Shown: piece by piece, positions 26,520 through 34,883 of the stretch
Numbering within the stretch: position 1 is the stretch's first letter
Layout: every line of letters begins with the position of its first letter
NCBI GenBank assembly: GCA_021778845.1
Contig: JAJYBU010000020.1
Location: 1 to 64,000 of the forward strand
Length of the DNA: 64,000 bases
Direction: 5' to 3'
From: Acidobacteriota bacterium
GTDB lineage: Bacteria; Acidobacteriota; Terriglobia; Terriglobales; Acidobacteriaceae
Translations under genes and position numbers: made by a program
Notes under the pieces: model-generated
Databases searched by the model: none
What the model was told of the DNA's origin: nothing
What the model saw: the letters and a program-made list of their open reading frames with translations, nothing else

Positions 26520-27434
26520 TCAGCTAAAGCTCCTCATCAATGAACCAATCAACAGGTGCCATCCATCCACCATCAGAAACAAAAGGAGCTTAAGAGGAGT
26601 GGAGATGACTACCGGGGGCAACTGCAACATGCCCACCGATGTCGTGATGGAAGCGACCACCATATCTACCACCAGAAACGGTAGAAACAGGACTGTACCA
26701 ATCTGGAAGCCAGCCTTTAATTCCGACAAGATATAGGCAGGGAGAAGTACGCGCATCGATACATCGTTCACCGTGGCTGGGCGCGGCTCTTTGGCTAGTT
26801 CGATAAATAGAGCTACGTCCTTTTCGCGAACATAGTGACCCATAAATTCATGCATCGGCACCTCCGCACGCGATAACGCATCGATTGGAGTGATCTGGCC
26901 TGACTGCATGGGAACAAGTGCATTGCTATAGATCTGGGACGCTACAGGCTGCATGAGGAAGAAGGTCAGGATCAGCGATAGACCGATGAGCGTCTGGTTG
27001 GATGGCGTGGACTGAAGCCCGAGAGCCTGGCGTAGAAAGTGAAAGACGATCAGCAGTCGCGCAAAGGGGGTCATGCAGATCAGGATGGATGGAATCAGAG
27101 TCAGCGCCGTAAGCGTGAAGATGATCGGCCACGGCACCGATCTCCCCAGCGCGCCGGGAGACTGCAGGGCTCCACTCATGTCGGCTGCGGATGGAAGCGC
27201 GGACGTGGCCGAGGGATCGGTGGTGGTAGATGCAGCAGGGGCTGCGCCGATTGGAGTGATATCGATCGGGCGAGGTGCAGGAAATACTGGAGGAGCCTGC
27301 ATCGGCTGGACATCGGCCTGAGACATCTGAAATCCCTCCCGCGCGGAGCGTCCGCGTGCAAATGCAGGAGCCGTTGCCAACACGAGCATCGATGCGAACG
27401 CAAGGAGTCTTTGACATGCGCGACGGCGCATCAT
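26520..27434 (-). CDS. fliP: Flagellar export gate protein FliP
   Basis: The 304-residue protein starts with a cleavable signal peptide (residues 1-26, ending AFA). A Pro/Ala/Thr-rich periplasmic stretch up to about residue 100 follows, then the FliP core: TLIPSILICMTPFARLLIVF, FLRQALGLQSTPSNQTLIGL, LPAYILSELKAGFQIGTVLF and LPFLVVDMVVASITTSVGML. It forms the export pore with FliQ and FliR. The proline-rich leader is longer than in E. coli. The ATG overlaps the fliO stop (ATGA). Confidence 0.95.
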   Translation of the reverse strand: MMRRRACQRLLAFASMLVLATAPAFARGRSAREGFQMSQADVQPMQAPPVFPAPRPIDITPIGAAPAASTTTDPSATSALPSAADMSGALQSPGALGRSVPWPIIFTLTALTLIPSILICMTPFARLLIVFHFLRQALGLQSTPSNQTLIGLSLILTFFLMQPVASQIYSNALVPMQSGQITPIDALSRAEVPMHEFMGHYVREKDVALFIELAKEPRPATVNDVSMRVLLPAYILSELKAGFQIGTVLFLPFLVVDMVVASITTSVGMLQLPPVVISTPLKLLLFLMVDGWHLLIGSLMRSFS

Positions 27435-27889
27435 TGCTCCCCTCTGTCGGTGATCAATGTGTGCAGAGGGTCTGCCTCCGATTCGACGCAGGACCCCAGC
27501 TTTGCCAGCAGCGATATTCCAGCGGCTCCACCGCCAATCAGGAACTCACGGCCTTCTACCGTCACGATGGCCACAAAGCGCTTTTCGCCAAGAGAGACCG
27601 TTTCAGAGATGCGCAGTCGCTTCGTTGCTGTCAGCGTGTACTTCGCGTGCAGCCACGACCATGTACTTGCCAGCGCGCCGGGAGCAACTCGCTGCAGTGA
27701 TGCTGTCCGAGAGCGGAAGAAGGAAGTCATGGACCGGAGAAGCGAGTTCCAGCCCGCCTGCGAGGGTGCACATCCGCGGAGCAATGCATGAAAGGAAGCT
27801 CCTGCAGGCTGGGCTTCCGCCGTGCATACGGAAAGTTGACGGCGTGACTCTTTCAGCCGAGGGCGGGGCTTTCGATTCCTGGTCGTCAT
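27431..27889 (-). CDS. fliO: FliO-like flagellar biosynthesis protein, no clear membrane helix
   Basis: The 152-residue protein ends in a FliO-type domain: LRISETVSLGEKRFVAIVTV then EGREFLIGGGAAGISLLAKL. FliO helps assemble the FliP ring. Typical FliO has one N-terminal transmembrane helix before this domain. Here the first 85 residues are Arg/Ser-rich and I see no hydrophobic stretch long enough. Either the helix has been lost or FliO function is carried out peripherally. Position between fliN and fliP, with 4-nt overlaps on both sides, supports the name. Confidence 0.75.
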   Translation of the reverse strand: MTTRNRKPRPRLKESRRQLSVCTAEAQPAGASFHALLRGCAPSQAGWNSLLRSMTSFFRSRTASLQRVAPGALASTWSWLHAKYTLTATKRLRISETVSLGEKRFVAIVTVEGREFLIGGGAAGISLLAKLGSCVESEADPLHTLITDRGEQ

Positions 27890-28188
27890 GCTTGATCCGT
27901 GATTCGAACAGCCAGGCGATCGCCGATGACTTCAAACTCGGTCCAGCCGACCAGTAATTGATTGATGCGCAAGGGAACGTCGCTGGTCTGGTGGCAGGCC
28001 GTTTCGACAATCGTGCCCTGAGTCAGGGATAGAAGGTGCCCAATGGTGAAGTGCACGACGGGCACGTCCACGGTGAGGGTACAGGGCAACCATGGCATCC
28101 TCTCGATCAGATTCTCTTCGCTTACCGGCAATGCCGACGGAGGGACCTCGGCAAGCCTGGGTTCCAAACTCTGGACAGAAGCACTCAT
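27886..28188 (-). CDS. fliN: Small SpoA-domain switch protein (second FliN)
   Basis: The 100-residue protein is essentially one SpoA/FliN domain: LTVDVPVVHFTIGHLLSLTQGT, then a divergent middle, then INQLLVGWTEFEVIGDRLAV RIT. It lacks the usual LDRL and RGE landmarks of canonical FliN, so it is a divergent copy. SpoA proteins pair with FliM and FliN in the C-ring and bind FliH. It is first in the fliN-O-P-Q-R-flhB-flhA-fliA-fliM-fliN series. The larger FliN-like protein sits at the other end of that series (19698-20498). Confidence 0.8.
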   Translation of the reverse strand: MSASVQSLEPRLAEVPPSALPVSEENLIERMPWLPCTLTVDVPVVHFTIGHLLSLTQGTIVETACHQTSDVPLRINQLLVGWTEFEVIGDRLAVRITDQA

Positions 28189-28295
28189 GGGTCCTCGCGT
28201 ATCGCTGCTAACGGTTGCGTCGATCTATCCGTGAAAATCTTCCGGTCCACAGAGGGGAAGGAAGCTCGCTGATGGAAGAACGACACAACAGATAA

Positions 28296-28311
28296 AGCAA
28301 TCGAAGGGCCG
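28296..28311 (-). promoter_or_regulatory. Candidate sigma-54 promoter for fliN-O-P-Q-R-flhBA-fliAMN
   Basis: The minus strand reads CGGCCCTTCGATTGCT: GG and GC doublets with 10 nt between, a perfect -12 block (TTGCT) and 4 of 7 in the -24 block, 9 of 12 in total. The transcript would begin about 98 nt before the fliN ATG. GG-N10-GC alone occurs by chance in gaps of this size, so this stays a candidate. Confidence 0.45.
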
Positions 28312-28456
28312 GAATGGCGCGAAGATGCAATCCTGGGTGCGTGGGTCTGGAAATCTGACAAATGATTGCTGTTCAGCCGATTAGGAGCAGGAATGCTTAC
28401 CGCCGCACGGCTCAAGGTCGATGAGTCGTCCATGAGAAGCACCCGCAGCGAAGGGG

Positions 28457-28490
28457 CTCCCGCCAGGCGAGGGTCCAAGCTCGGCGGGAG
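28457..28490. terminator. Hairpin after flgE (possible terminator or attenuator)
   Basis: CTCCCGCC (28457-28464) pairs perfectly with GGCGGGAG (28483-28490) across an 18-nt loop that can add a GAG/CTC inner stem. It lies about 40 bp after the flgE stop. No T-run follows on the minus strand, so intrinsic termination is uncertain. Confidence 0.4.
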
Positions 28491-28530
28491 TCTCTCATCA
28501 AAGGCTAATCATTCCTGCGTTGCAACGAAG

Positions 28531-29772
28531 TTATGCGACCATCTGGATGGTCGACTGATCGACTTGATCGAGTGTAGTCAGGACCTTGGCGTTGGCGTCG
28601 TAACTCTGTTGGGCAACGATCATGTTAGCGAACTCGTTGGAGAGGCTGACGTTGGACCCCTCGACAGCGCCTCCGGTTATGGAACCGTTGCCGCCCACAC
28701 CGGCGATGCCAACGACCGCGGCACCGGACCCGGATGTCGCTTGCTCGTTTCCATCTCCACTCTGCGTCAGGCCCTGCGGATTAGCGAAGTTGGCAACGGC
28801 GACCTGTCCCAGCGCGAGCGTTTGGCCGTTGCTGTACTGGCCTTGAACGATTCCATCGGCGAGGACTGAATAGCCCGTCAGCGCGCCAGCCGCAAAGCCA
28901 TTCTGCGTGGGGGTTGTATTGAGCGCGCTCGCGGTATTCTGCTGCGTGATGGTTGGATTTCCGGCAGAGTCATTCAGATTCCAGGTGAGGCTCATATTGG
29001 CCGCCCCATCTGCCAGGCCCGTGATGCTGATTGCCGGCACGGAGCCCGTTGGGGAAGTTAATTGGCCAGACGAGCTAAAACTCATCGTGCCGCTCGCAAG
29101 GGTCGTAGTCGGCGCGGCAGAACCCGTGGCGGAACCCGGCAGTGTGACGCTGTAACTCCAGGCGTTCGTGCCCGTATTCGTGTATTGAATGTTCAGGGTC
29201 TGCGGTGTTCCCAGCGAGTCGTAGACAGTAAGCGGCGTGTTGAAGGTCGTCCCTACGGGTGAGGCGGAGTCGAGATTCGCGCTTACCTCGAAGCTCGATG
29301 TAGCCACGGCAGGCAACGTTCCATTGGCATTCACCGTGATTGGCGCGAGCACGCCGCTGGTTGAAACCGTCCCGTTGGTTGCGGGGAATCCCATCACCAA
29401 CTCGCCGGTCGCCGTGGTGAGTTGGCCCGATGAGTTGACGGTGAAGTCGCCATTGCGGGTGTAGCTGGTCACGCCATTGCTGCTCACCACAAAGTACCCG
29501 TTGCCTTGCAGCGCCATGTTCGAGGCCGTGCCGGTTGAATTGACCGAGCCATTGGTCAAGTTAGACGACGTGCCTTCAATCTGGACACCCGATCCAATCT
29601 GGATGGGGTCACCGTTGCCTGAAGTCCCCTGGATCTGCGAAAAGATATCGCCGAAGCTCAAGGTTTGATTCTTGTAGCCGTCGGTATTAAGGTTCGCGAG
29701 ATTATTGCCAATCACATTGAGCGCCGAAGAACTCGCCTGCAAGCCAGACAGTGGAACGGAAAAAGATGCCAT
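28531..29772 (-). CDS. flgE: Flagellar hook protein FlgE
   Basis: The 413-residue protein has the hook/rod N-terminal signature (SGLQASSSALNVIGNNLANL NTDGYKNQTLSF), the core GNGYFVVSSNG and YTRNGDFTVNSSGQL, a central beta domain rich in Thr/Ser, and the C-terminus SNVSLSNEFANMIVAQQSYD. FlgE polymerises into the universal joint. Length is normal for FlgE. It directly follows flgD (no gap), which encodes the hook cap. A hairpin lies after the stop. Confidence 0.95.
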   Translation of the reverse strand: MASFSVPLSGLQASSSALNVIGNNLANLNTDGYKNQTLSFGDIFSQIQGTSGNGDPIQIGSGVQIEGTSSNLTNGSVNSTGTASNMALQGNGYFVVSSNGVTSYTRNGDFTVNSSGQLTTATGELVMGFPATNGTVSTSGVLAPITVNANGTLPAVATSSFEVSANLDSASPVGTTFNTPLTVYDSLGTPQTLNIQYTNTGTNAWSYSVTLPGSATGSAAPTTTLASGTMSFSSSGQLTSPTGSVPAISITGLADGAANMSLTWNLNDSAGNPTITQQNTASALNTTPTQNGFAAGALTGYSVLADGIVQGQYSNGQTLALGQVAVANFANPQGLTQSGDGNEQATSGSGAAVVGIAGVGGNGSITGGAVEGSNVSLSNEFANMIVAQQSYDANAKVLTTLDQVDQSTIQMVA

Positions 29773-30336
29773 CTACCTACCTCCTGTAGTTGTGAAATTT
29801 GAAGTTTGGGTCGGAGCCGCCAAGCTGCCATAGAGGTTCATGAGCGCCGCGGCGTTGGCTGCATTTGCATTGGTAGCACTGGCGCTCGACGACAGGATGC
29901 GACTGATTGCCGCCGCGGTGGCAGCCGAAGCGCGATTGGAAGAAGACGAACTCGCGGTTCCATTTGCCACCGCACTGGTAGGGCTTGCGACGGCAGCGGT
30001 CGGCGTGGTCGAAGAGCTCGTCGTGGTCGTTGTGGTCGGCGCCAGGCTGGTAAGCGTCTGATTGATGGAGATGAGCTGATCCAATTGATTCAACGACACC
30101 AGTTGGCCAACCATCGCGGTCGGGTCGACCGGAGCGGTGGGGTCTTGATTCTGCAACTCGGTTACGAGCAGGTTCAAAAATGTGTCCTGAAGGCTGGTTG
30201 CGGACGTGCCCGTTGCGGTGCTGCCAGTAGCCGTGGTGGACCCTGTGCTGGTCGTGCCCGTCGCCTTGGGTACCGCGTTGGCGGTTGCCCCTTGTACAGG
30301 TGCCGTGATTGCTGGGACTATTCCTTGAATATTCAT
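29773..30336 (-). CDS. flgD: Hook-capping protein FlgD, short form
   Basis: The 187-residue protein has the conserved FlgD N-terminal motif (DTFLNLLVTELQNQDPTAPV, DPTAMVGQLVSLNQLDQLIS). After residue 105 it becomes Thr/Ser/Ala-rich low-complexity sequence to the end. The Tudor-like and FnIII-like domains that make the scaffold head of typical FlgD (about 220-230 residues) are not recognisable. Short FlgD forms with only the N-terminal segment exist in other bacteria. It sits between fliK and flgE, as expected for the hook assembly set. Confidence 0.87.
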   Translation of the reverse strand: MNIQGIVPAITAPVQGATANAVPKATGTTSTGSTTATGSTATGTSATSLQDTFLNLLVTELQNQDPTAPVDPTAMVGQLVSLNQLDQLISINQTLTSLAPTTTTTTSSSTTPTAAVASPTSAVANGTASSSSSNRASAATAAAISRILSSSASATNANAANAAALMNLYGSLAAPTQTSNFTTTGGR

Positions 30337-30364
30337 CTATTTCCTCTCTTGACCTGATTCCGTC

Positions 30365-32101
30365 CTAAATTCTGATATCCAATCCATGTCCACTGCCTGC
30401 GTGTATCGCGACTCCCAGACCTATCTCGCCATCGCTCCCGGCAGAAAATGTGGAGCCCTCGGATCCGATGAAGCGGGAGTGCGACCTCTGTTCCTGTCGC
30501 GAAGAGTTCCCCGACTCACCCGAGAAGGACGAGCCCTGATTGTTGACCTCTATCGATGTGTGAAGCCCATAGTCCTGTCCAAGTTTTGCCTGTACTGTCG
30601 CGACGTGAGCCGATATGGCCTGGCTCAGATCGGTGTGATTGAGCGATATCTGCGTCACCATCTGCTGCTGCGACATGGTGGTGCGAATGGAGATATCGCC
30701 GAACTCGGTGGAGCGCATTCCCACATGCATCTCCGTCTCGCCCATCGTCTGAATGAGCTTCGCGGCATTGATTCCTGATGACGCGGCCACATCTCCAGTC
30801 ACTGCGTGGGCAACTGCCGGAGCTTCCTGTGACTTCGCCGCAGAAGTTGTGTCGGCAAAACCATTCGTGGTGTGCTGGGCCGGTGCAGTCTCGTGAGAGG
30901 CAACATGCATGGGAACCGATTGCGTCTGAGACACGCCGCTGTCCTGCGGTCGCAGCGTAGAGACGGCCGCCTTCAACGCATCGACCTGCGAACTCGGCGC
31001 TGCCTGCACATCGCTCGCAACGCTGCGAAACGATGTGTCTCCGGGAGTACTGGCAGCACCCTTTCCCGCATCCAGCGCGTTCATCAGATCAGAATTCATT
31101 GCAATAGCAGCATGCTTGGAGGATGCCTTTGAGATGGGCTGGCCAGACGCTGGATTGGCGGCGTCATTGCTTGGGGAAATGGATGCAAGAGGTGTATCGA
31201 TCGCGACGTTGGATGTCACTCCAGTGCCCTGGGCGGCGATATTTGGGTCAGGGGCTGGCACGTCCTCTGGAACAACGACCGGGGTCATCGTCCCGTCCGC
31301 GGCGCCAGAGAGAGGCTTAGCCGGCACATCATGGATAACCTTGGAGGCACTCATGGATGCACTCGTCGAAGCACCCGTGAATGCGCGCGTGGAAGCACTC
31401 ACCGCGACAGTTTTTGAAGAAATAGTGGACGAATTGTCGCCTGGCCCGTGGCCATTTCCTCGCCAAGTCGCGAGGTTCACAGCGGCAACGATGCTCTGAT
31501 TGGGGATGGAGGCCACCGCAGTCACTGCGGCAGCTGCACCATTCCGAGCCGACGGTGGCTTTGCCTTTTCCTGCTTGCCGGCGGCTCGAGCGGGCGCGGC
31601 CAAACCCGCGGACGTGCTCGCTCTGTTGCTGATCAAACTGCCAGATGGTGTGGCACCGTTGGTAGCTGCCAGAAGTGCAGCCTGCGTCGCGATGGGCACT
31701 GGAATGACCTCCGTCGATGACGGCAGAACCGCGGAAGAGGGTGTTGCCTCCGATGGGGTCTGCACATTCGTCGCGATGGTCGTCGACTGCGAGGCCGCCT
31801 CACTTGAAGGGGCGGAGACACCGGCACTGCTTCCAGTGCTGGGAGTGGAGGACGACTGCGGCGCTTCCGACGGACTCGACTTCTGACTCTCTGTGTTCGC
31901 TGGTGCAGGCGGGCGTGTGTCCCGGGTTGTCGGCCTAGGGTCCGAGCGTCCCTGCTCCGAAATGCCTGCGAACATCGATTGAAACGTGCTCCCTGATGAC
32001 TTCGCCGACGGTTGCGTCGAAGGGGTCGCGCTCGAACTCGTCGCCACTGATGGAATACGCACGCCAGTGGTACAGCACGTCGCGCGCCAACTTCCAGGCA
32101 T
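30365..32101 (-). CDS. fliK: Hook-length control protein FliK-like
   Basis: The 578-residue protein is mostly a Ser/Ala/Thr/Pro-rich disordered chain, as expected for the molecular ruler. A folded C-terminal segment (about residues 445-520) carries the FliK/Flg_hook pattern: TEMHVGMRSTEFGDISIRTT, then LNHTDLSQAISAHVATVQA and LGQDYGLHTSIEVNN. FliK measures hook length and triggers the FlhB switch. The ATG at 32101 has GAGGGAG upstream. A gap of 235 bp separates it from fliJ, so fliK-flgD-flgE may have its own promoter. Confidence 0.82.
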   Translation of the reverse strand: MPGSWRATCCTTGVRIPSVATSSSATPSTQPSAKSSGSTFQSMFAGISEQGRSDPRPTTRDTRPPAPANTESQKSSPSEAPQSSSTPSTGSSAGVSAPSSEAASQSTTIATNVQTPSEATPSSAVLPSSTEVIPVPIATQAALLAATNGATPSGSLISNRASTSAGLAAPARAAGKQEKAKPPSARNGAAAAVTAVASIPNQSIVAAVNLATWRGNGHGPGDNSSTISSKTVAVSASTRAFTGASTSASMSASKVIHDVPAKPLSGAADGTMTPVVVPEDVPAPDPNIAAQGTGVTSNVAIDTPLASISPSNDAANPASGQPISKASSKHAAIAMNSDLMNALDAGKGAASTPGDTSFRSVASDVQAAPSSQVDALKAAVSTLRPQDSGVSQTQSVPMHVASHETAPAQHTTNGFADTTSAAKSQEAPAVAHAVTGDVAASSGINAAKLIQTMGETEMHVGMRSTEFGDISIRTTMSQQQMVTQISLNHTDLSQAISAHVATVQAKLGQDYGLHTSIEVNNQGSSFSGESGNSSRQEQRSHSRFIGSEGSTFSAGSDGEIGLGVAIHAGSGHGLDIRI

Positions 32102-32295
32102 CGTTCTCCCTCACTCCAACAGTCGAGACAGATTGATTTGAAAAGACTTCCGCGCCGACATCTGCAAACGATCACGGCCTCACGTCTTCAGGGCGGCAAT
32201 CGTTACCGGGTCACTGGGCAATCTATGCCTACTCGTGCGAAAGAGACGGACGCGGCCAGAGGCCCGGCAACGGCTTGCGTGCTGCCAGATTGTCT

Positions 32296-32311
32296 CGCCA
32301 TTCGTTTGCCA
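32296..32311 (-). promoter_or_regulatory. Weak candidate sigma-54 promoter for fliK-flgD-flgE
   Basis: The minus strand reads TGGCAAACGAATGGCG, with the GG and GC doublets 10 nt apart and TGGCA intact, 8 of 12 positions in all. It lies in the 235-bp gap between fliJ and fliK, about 185 nt before the fliK ATG. The poor -12 block keeps confidence low. The rest of the gap shows nothing I can name. Confidence 0.3.
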
Positions 32312-32336
32312 CTAAGGGCCAGGGGTGTACCCGGCT

Positions 32337-32774
32337 TTAGTTCCTGTGGCGTCTCGCAACGAAGATATCATCCAACTGCTTCTGCTCAGTGCGAACGGAC
32401 TCCCGCTCATAGGCGTCTTGCTGGCGGTTGAGCATCTCCGTCAGCATCTCCCGATCTCTGTGCGCGGCCTGATAGATCTGCATCTGCGCCTCACGCTGCT
32501 GCTCCAAAACCCCGAGAGCATGAAGAAGGCTCTTGCTTTGATCGGCGATTGCCTGCGCCTCCCACAAAAGCGTGTGCAATTGACCTGCGGGAATCGACTG
32601 CTGCATGGCCTGTTCCCGAGTCTGATGCGCACGATCCATCGCTGCACCCAGTTCTTCCAATCGCTGCACGACTCGAACGATCTCGATCTGAATCTTCTGG
32701 AGGGCACGCTCCTCGCGTTCCTCGAGGCTTTCTCGAATGCGAAGGACCGTCGCCAGCGGAAACTTGAACGACAT
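32337..32774 (-). CDS. fliJ: Flagellar export protein FliJ
   Basis: The 145-residue protein is almost entirely helical with long heptad runs (VLRIRESLEEREERALQKIQ; EAQMQIYQAAHRDREMLTEM) and the FliJ start F-K-F-P-L-x-x-V-L. FliJ is the central stalk-like subunit of the export ATPase, analogous to the gamma subunit of F1. It follows fliI by 115 bp, an unusually wide gap for this pair, with no feature that I recognise. Confidence 0.87.
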   Translation of the reverse strand: MSFKFPLATVLRIRESLEEREERALQKIQIEIVRVVQRLEELGAAMDRAHQTREQAMQQSIPAGQLHTLLWEAQAIADQSKSLLHALGVLEQQREAQMQIYQAAHRDREMLTEMLNRQQDAYERESVRTEQKQLDDIFVARRHRN

Positions 32775-32889
32775 GACTAGATCCTCCTTCTCGCAGCGAC
32801 AAACCAGCGGATGGATGGGAGCCTCCGATGGCCAGTGTCAGGCGGCCACTATCCGCGACGCTCAAGGCACGCTACCCTGCAATGCTTCC

Positions 32890-34197
32890 CTACCCGGGCA
32901 ATGCCATTATCATGCTGACGACCTCAGCATGATCGCACAGAACATCCGGGCTCTGATGTAGAAACACATTCAGCGCTGGTAGATTCTGCACGGCATTATC
33001 GAGAACGGGGTCTGCGCCCTTCTGGTAGGCCCCAATGCGGATGAGATCTTCGGAGCGCGCATAGGCAGCCATCGAAAGACGCAGTGCATTGGCCTTGGCG
33101 AGATGTTGTTTGGACACCACCCTCGACATCAGACGGCTAAGACTATCGAGGATCGAGATGGGTGGATAGTGATTTCGCATGGCAAGATTTCTATCCAGTA
33201 CTACATGCCCATCTAGCAGCGATCGAACCGTATCCACGACTGGGTCCTGCTGGTCGTCGCCTTCCATCAGCACGGTATAAAACGCGGTGATGCTACCCTG
33301 CGAGAAATTTCCAGCACGCTCTACCAGTCGCGCCAGCATGTTCAGTACTGACGGCGTGTAGCCCTTGGCCGTCGGCGGCTCACCTGCCGCCAGTCCAATC
33401 TCGCGCTGAGCCATGGCAAAACGTGTGAGTGAATCGGCAACCAGAAGAACATTCTTGCCCAGGCTTGCAAAATACTCCGCAACCGCTGTTGCCGCGAGAG
33501 CCGCGCGGATGCGCAGCAGCGGTGACTGGTCCGAGGTCGAGACAATGACGACGGCCCGCCGAAGACCCTCCTCGCCAAGCACCTCAAGAAACTCACCTAC
33601 TTCTCTGCCACGCTCTCCGACCAGCGCCAGGACCGTCATGTCCGCTGCCGTTCCGCGCGCCATCATGCCAATGAGCGTGCTCTTTCCGACACCGCTTCCG
33701 CCGAAGATGCCAATACGCTGGCCTCTACCGCACGTCAAAAAACCATCGATCGCACGGATGCCGCAGCCGAGCGGCTCGCGGATGGGAACGCGGTCCAGAG
33801 GCAGCGGCGCTGAGCCGTCGATCGTGACCGATTGGGTGGCGCGGTACTCGCCTTTGCCGTCCAGCGGATTGCCCGCCGGATCGATCACGCGCCCCAGCAA
33901 CTCCGGACCCACTCGCACCGATGGGCGCGCGCCCCAGGTCTCGATGCGATCGCCCAGCCGGATTCCTTGCGGATGATCGGCTGCCATGGACAACACCGTT
34001 GACCCACGAAAGCCGATAATTTCTCCCACATAGCTCCGTCCGTCAGCCGTTACGATCTCGCACGATTCACCTACAGATCCACAGGGGCCTTCCGACTCCA
34101 ACAGGTTGCCTACAACCTGCGTCAGCCGGCCGCTCCAACGTAAGGTGGAACCCTCATGGAGGTAGCGGACATACGGGCCGAGGATCGACCGGCTCAT
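32890..34197 (-). CDS. fliI: Flagellum-specific ATPase FliI
   Basis: The 435-residue protein belongs to the F1-beta-like type III ATPases. The Walker A is GGSGVGKSTL near residue 165, followed by LVGERGREVGEFLE, a Walker B region (VLLVADSLTRFAMAQREIGL) and EPPTAKGYTPSVLNMLARLVERAG. It hydrolyses ATP at the export gate and unloads chaperones. Length is normal. It overlaps fliH by 4 nt. Confidence 0.96.
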   Translation of the reverse strand: MSRSILGPYVRYLHEGSTLRWSGRLTQVVGNLLESEGPCGSVGESCEIVTADGRSYVGEIIGFRGSTVLSMAADHPQGIRLGDRIETWGARPSVRVGPELLGRVIDPAGNPLDGKGEYRATQSVTIDGSAPLPLDRVPIREPLGCGIRAIDGFLTCGRGQRIGIFGGSGVGKSTLIGMMARGTAADMTVLALVGERGREVGEFLEVLGEEGLRRAVVIVSTSDQSPLLRIRAALAATAVAEYFASLGKNVLLVADSLTRFAMAQREIGLAAGEPPTAKGYTPSVLNMLARLVERAGNFSQGSITAFYTVLMEGDDQQDPVVDTVRSLLDGHVVLDRNLAMRNHYPPISILDSLSRLMSRVVSKQHLAKANALRLSMAAYARSEDLIRIGAYQKGADPVLDNAVQNLPALNVFLHQSPDVLCDHAEVVSMIMALPG

Positions 34198-34883
34198 CCC
34201 TTCACCGGCCTTAATGCCATGAGGTCGAAGAATCCCTGCTCCACCTCTTTCAACTGCGTGTCGAGTCCGAAGTTCGCTGTTCCAAGTTCCGTCTCCAGCA
34301 GACAGTCGTGATCACTGAGTGCGTTCTCTTCGACGACCTGTACCCGCACACCATTCGAATGGCCCGCAAAGTATTCATTCCAGATTGCAGCTCGCCCAGG
34401 TCCCACATGAATCGTCACGCTGGATCCATCCCGCAGTTTCTCGACCGCCATCCGCACCAGCGTCGCCACAAGCATGGGATCGACCTGCGCCTCTCGATGC
34501 AGAATCTTGGCGGCAATGGCAAGACTAAGGTGAACCACCTCGGCTTCAACTCGCGCGTAGTACTCCGATCGCTGCGTCTCAAACGAGGCGAGCGCGGCTG
34601 CGATCGGGGAGCGCACGGCATCGAGCTTTTGCTCATACTCCTGACGCATTCTCTGCTCCACTTGAAGCGTTGCGCTGGCACGTTCTGCCTGGAGGCGTGC
34701 ATCAAATTCGGCTTGCGACAGCTCCACTTCTGCCCGTCGATGGCTGGCTTCACGCGCGGACAACTCACCGCGTGTTGGCCTAATCACACTGTCCAGCACC
34801 GGAGGGCTCGCCATATCCTGATACACCAAAGCCCTGATCGGTGCGGCGGCCGAACTTTCAAACTCTACGCTGCTAGAGGACAT
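34194..34883 (-). CDS. fliH: Export ATPase regulator FliH
   Basis: The 229-residue protein has a charged coiled-coil middle (about residues 55-115, rich in Glu, Ala and Arg) and a FliH/HrpE-type C-terminal domain (HLSLAIAAKILHREAQVDPM, LVRMAVEKLRDGSSVTIHVG, DCLLETELGTANFGLDTQLK). FliH is the peripheral-stalk-like partner of FliI and links it to FliN. The ATG at 34883, inside the tail of fliG, is chosen because GAGGGAG lies 9 nt upstream; an in-frame ATG at 34892 has that sequence touching it. Confidence 0.87.
   Translation of the reverse strand: MSSSSVEFESSAAAPIRALVYQDMASPPVLDSVIRPTRGELSAREASHRRAEVELSQAEFDARLQAERASATLQVEQRMRQEYEQKLDAVRSPIAAALASFETQRSEYYARVEAEVVHLSLAIAAKILHREAQVDPMLVATLVRMAVEKLRDGSSVTIHVGPGRAAIWNEYFAGHSNGVRVQVVEENALSDHDCLLETELGTANFGLDTQLKEVEQGFFDLMALRPVKG

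Larger units (their letters stand above)
28189..28530 (-). other. Intergenic region between flgE and the small fliN gene
   Basis: This 342-bp gap has an 8-bp stem inverted repeat just after flgE (28457-28490) and a sigma-54-like site at 28296-28311. A 97-codon open frame here has no ribosome site or recognisable motif and is Ser/Pro/Arg-rich, so I do not call it a gene. flbD, which often follows flgE, was looked for and not found. Confidence 0.55.

Noticed and set aside
28219-28236. Another GG-N10-GC pair upstream of the small fliN gene
   Set aside because: Flanking bases fit the sigma-54 consensus poorly (CGGATAG, ACGCA). It shows how easily the doublet spacing alone arises by chance.
28185-28478. 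97-codon frame before the small fliN gene
   Set aside because: No ribosome site, Ser/Pro/Arg-rich composition, no motif. The gap is better read as a promoter/leader region.
34012-34019. GCCGATAA on the plus strand inside fliI
   Set aside because: No -35 TAAA at the right distance, it is antisense within a gene, and no plus-strand gene follows.
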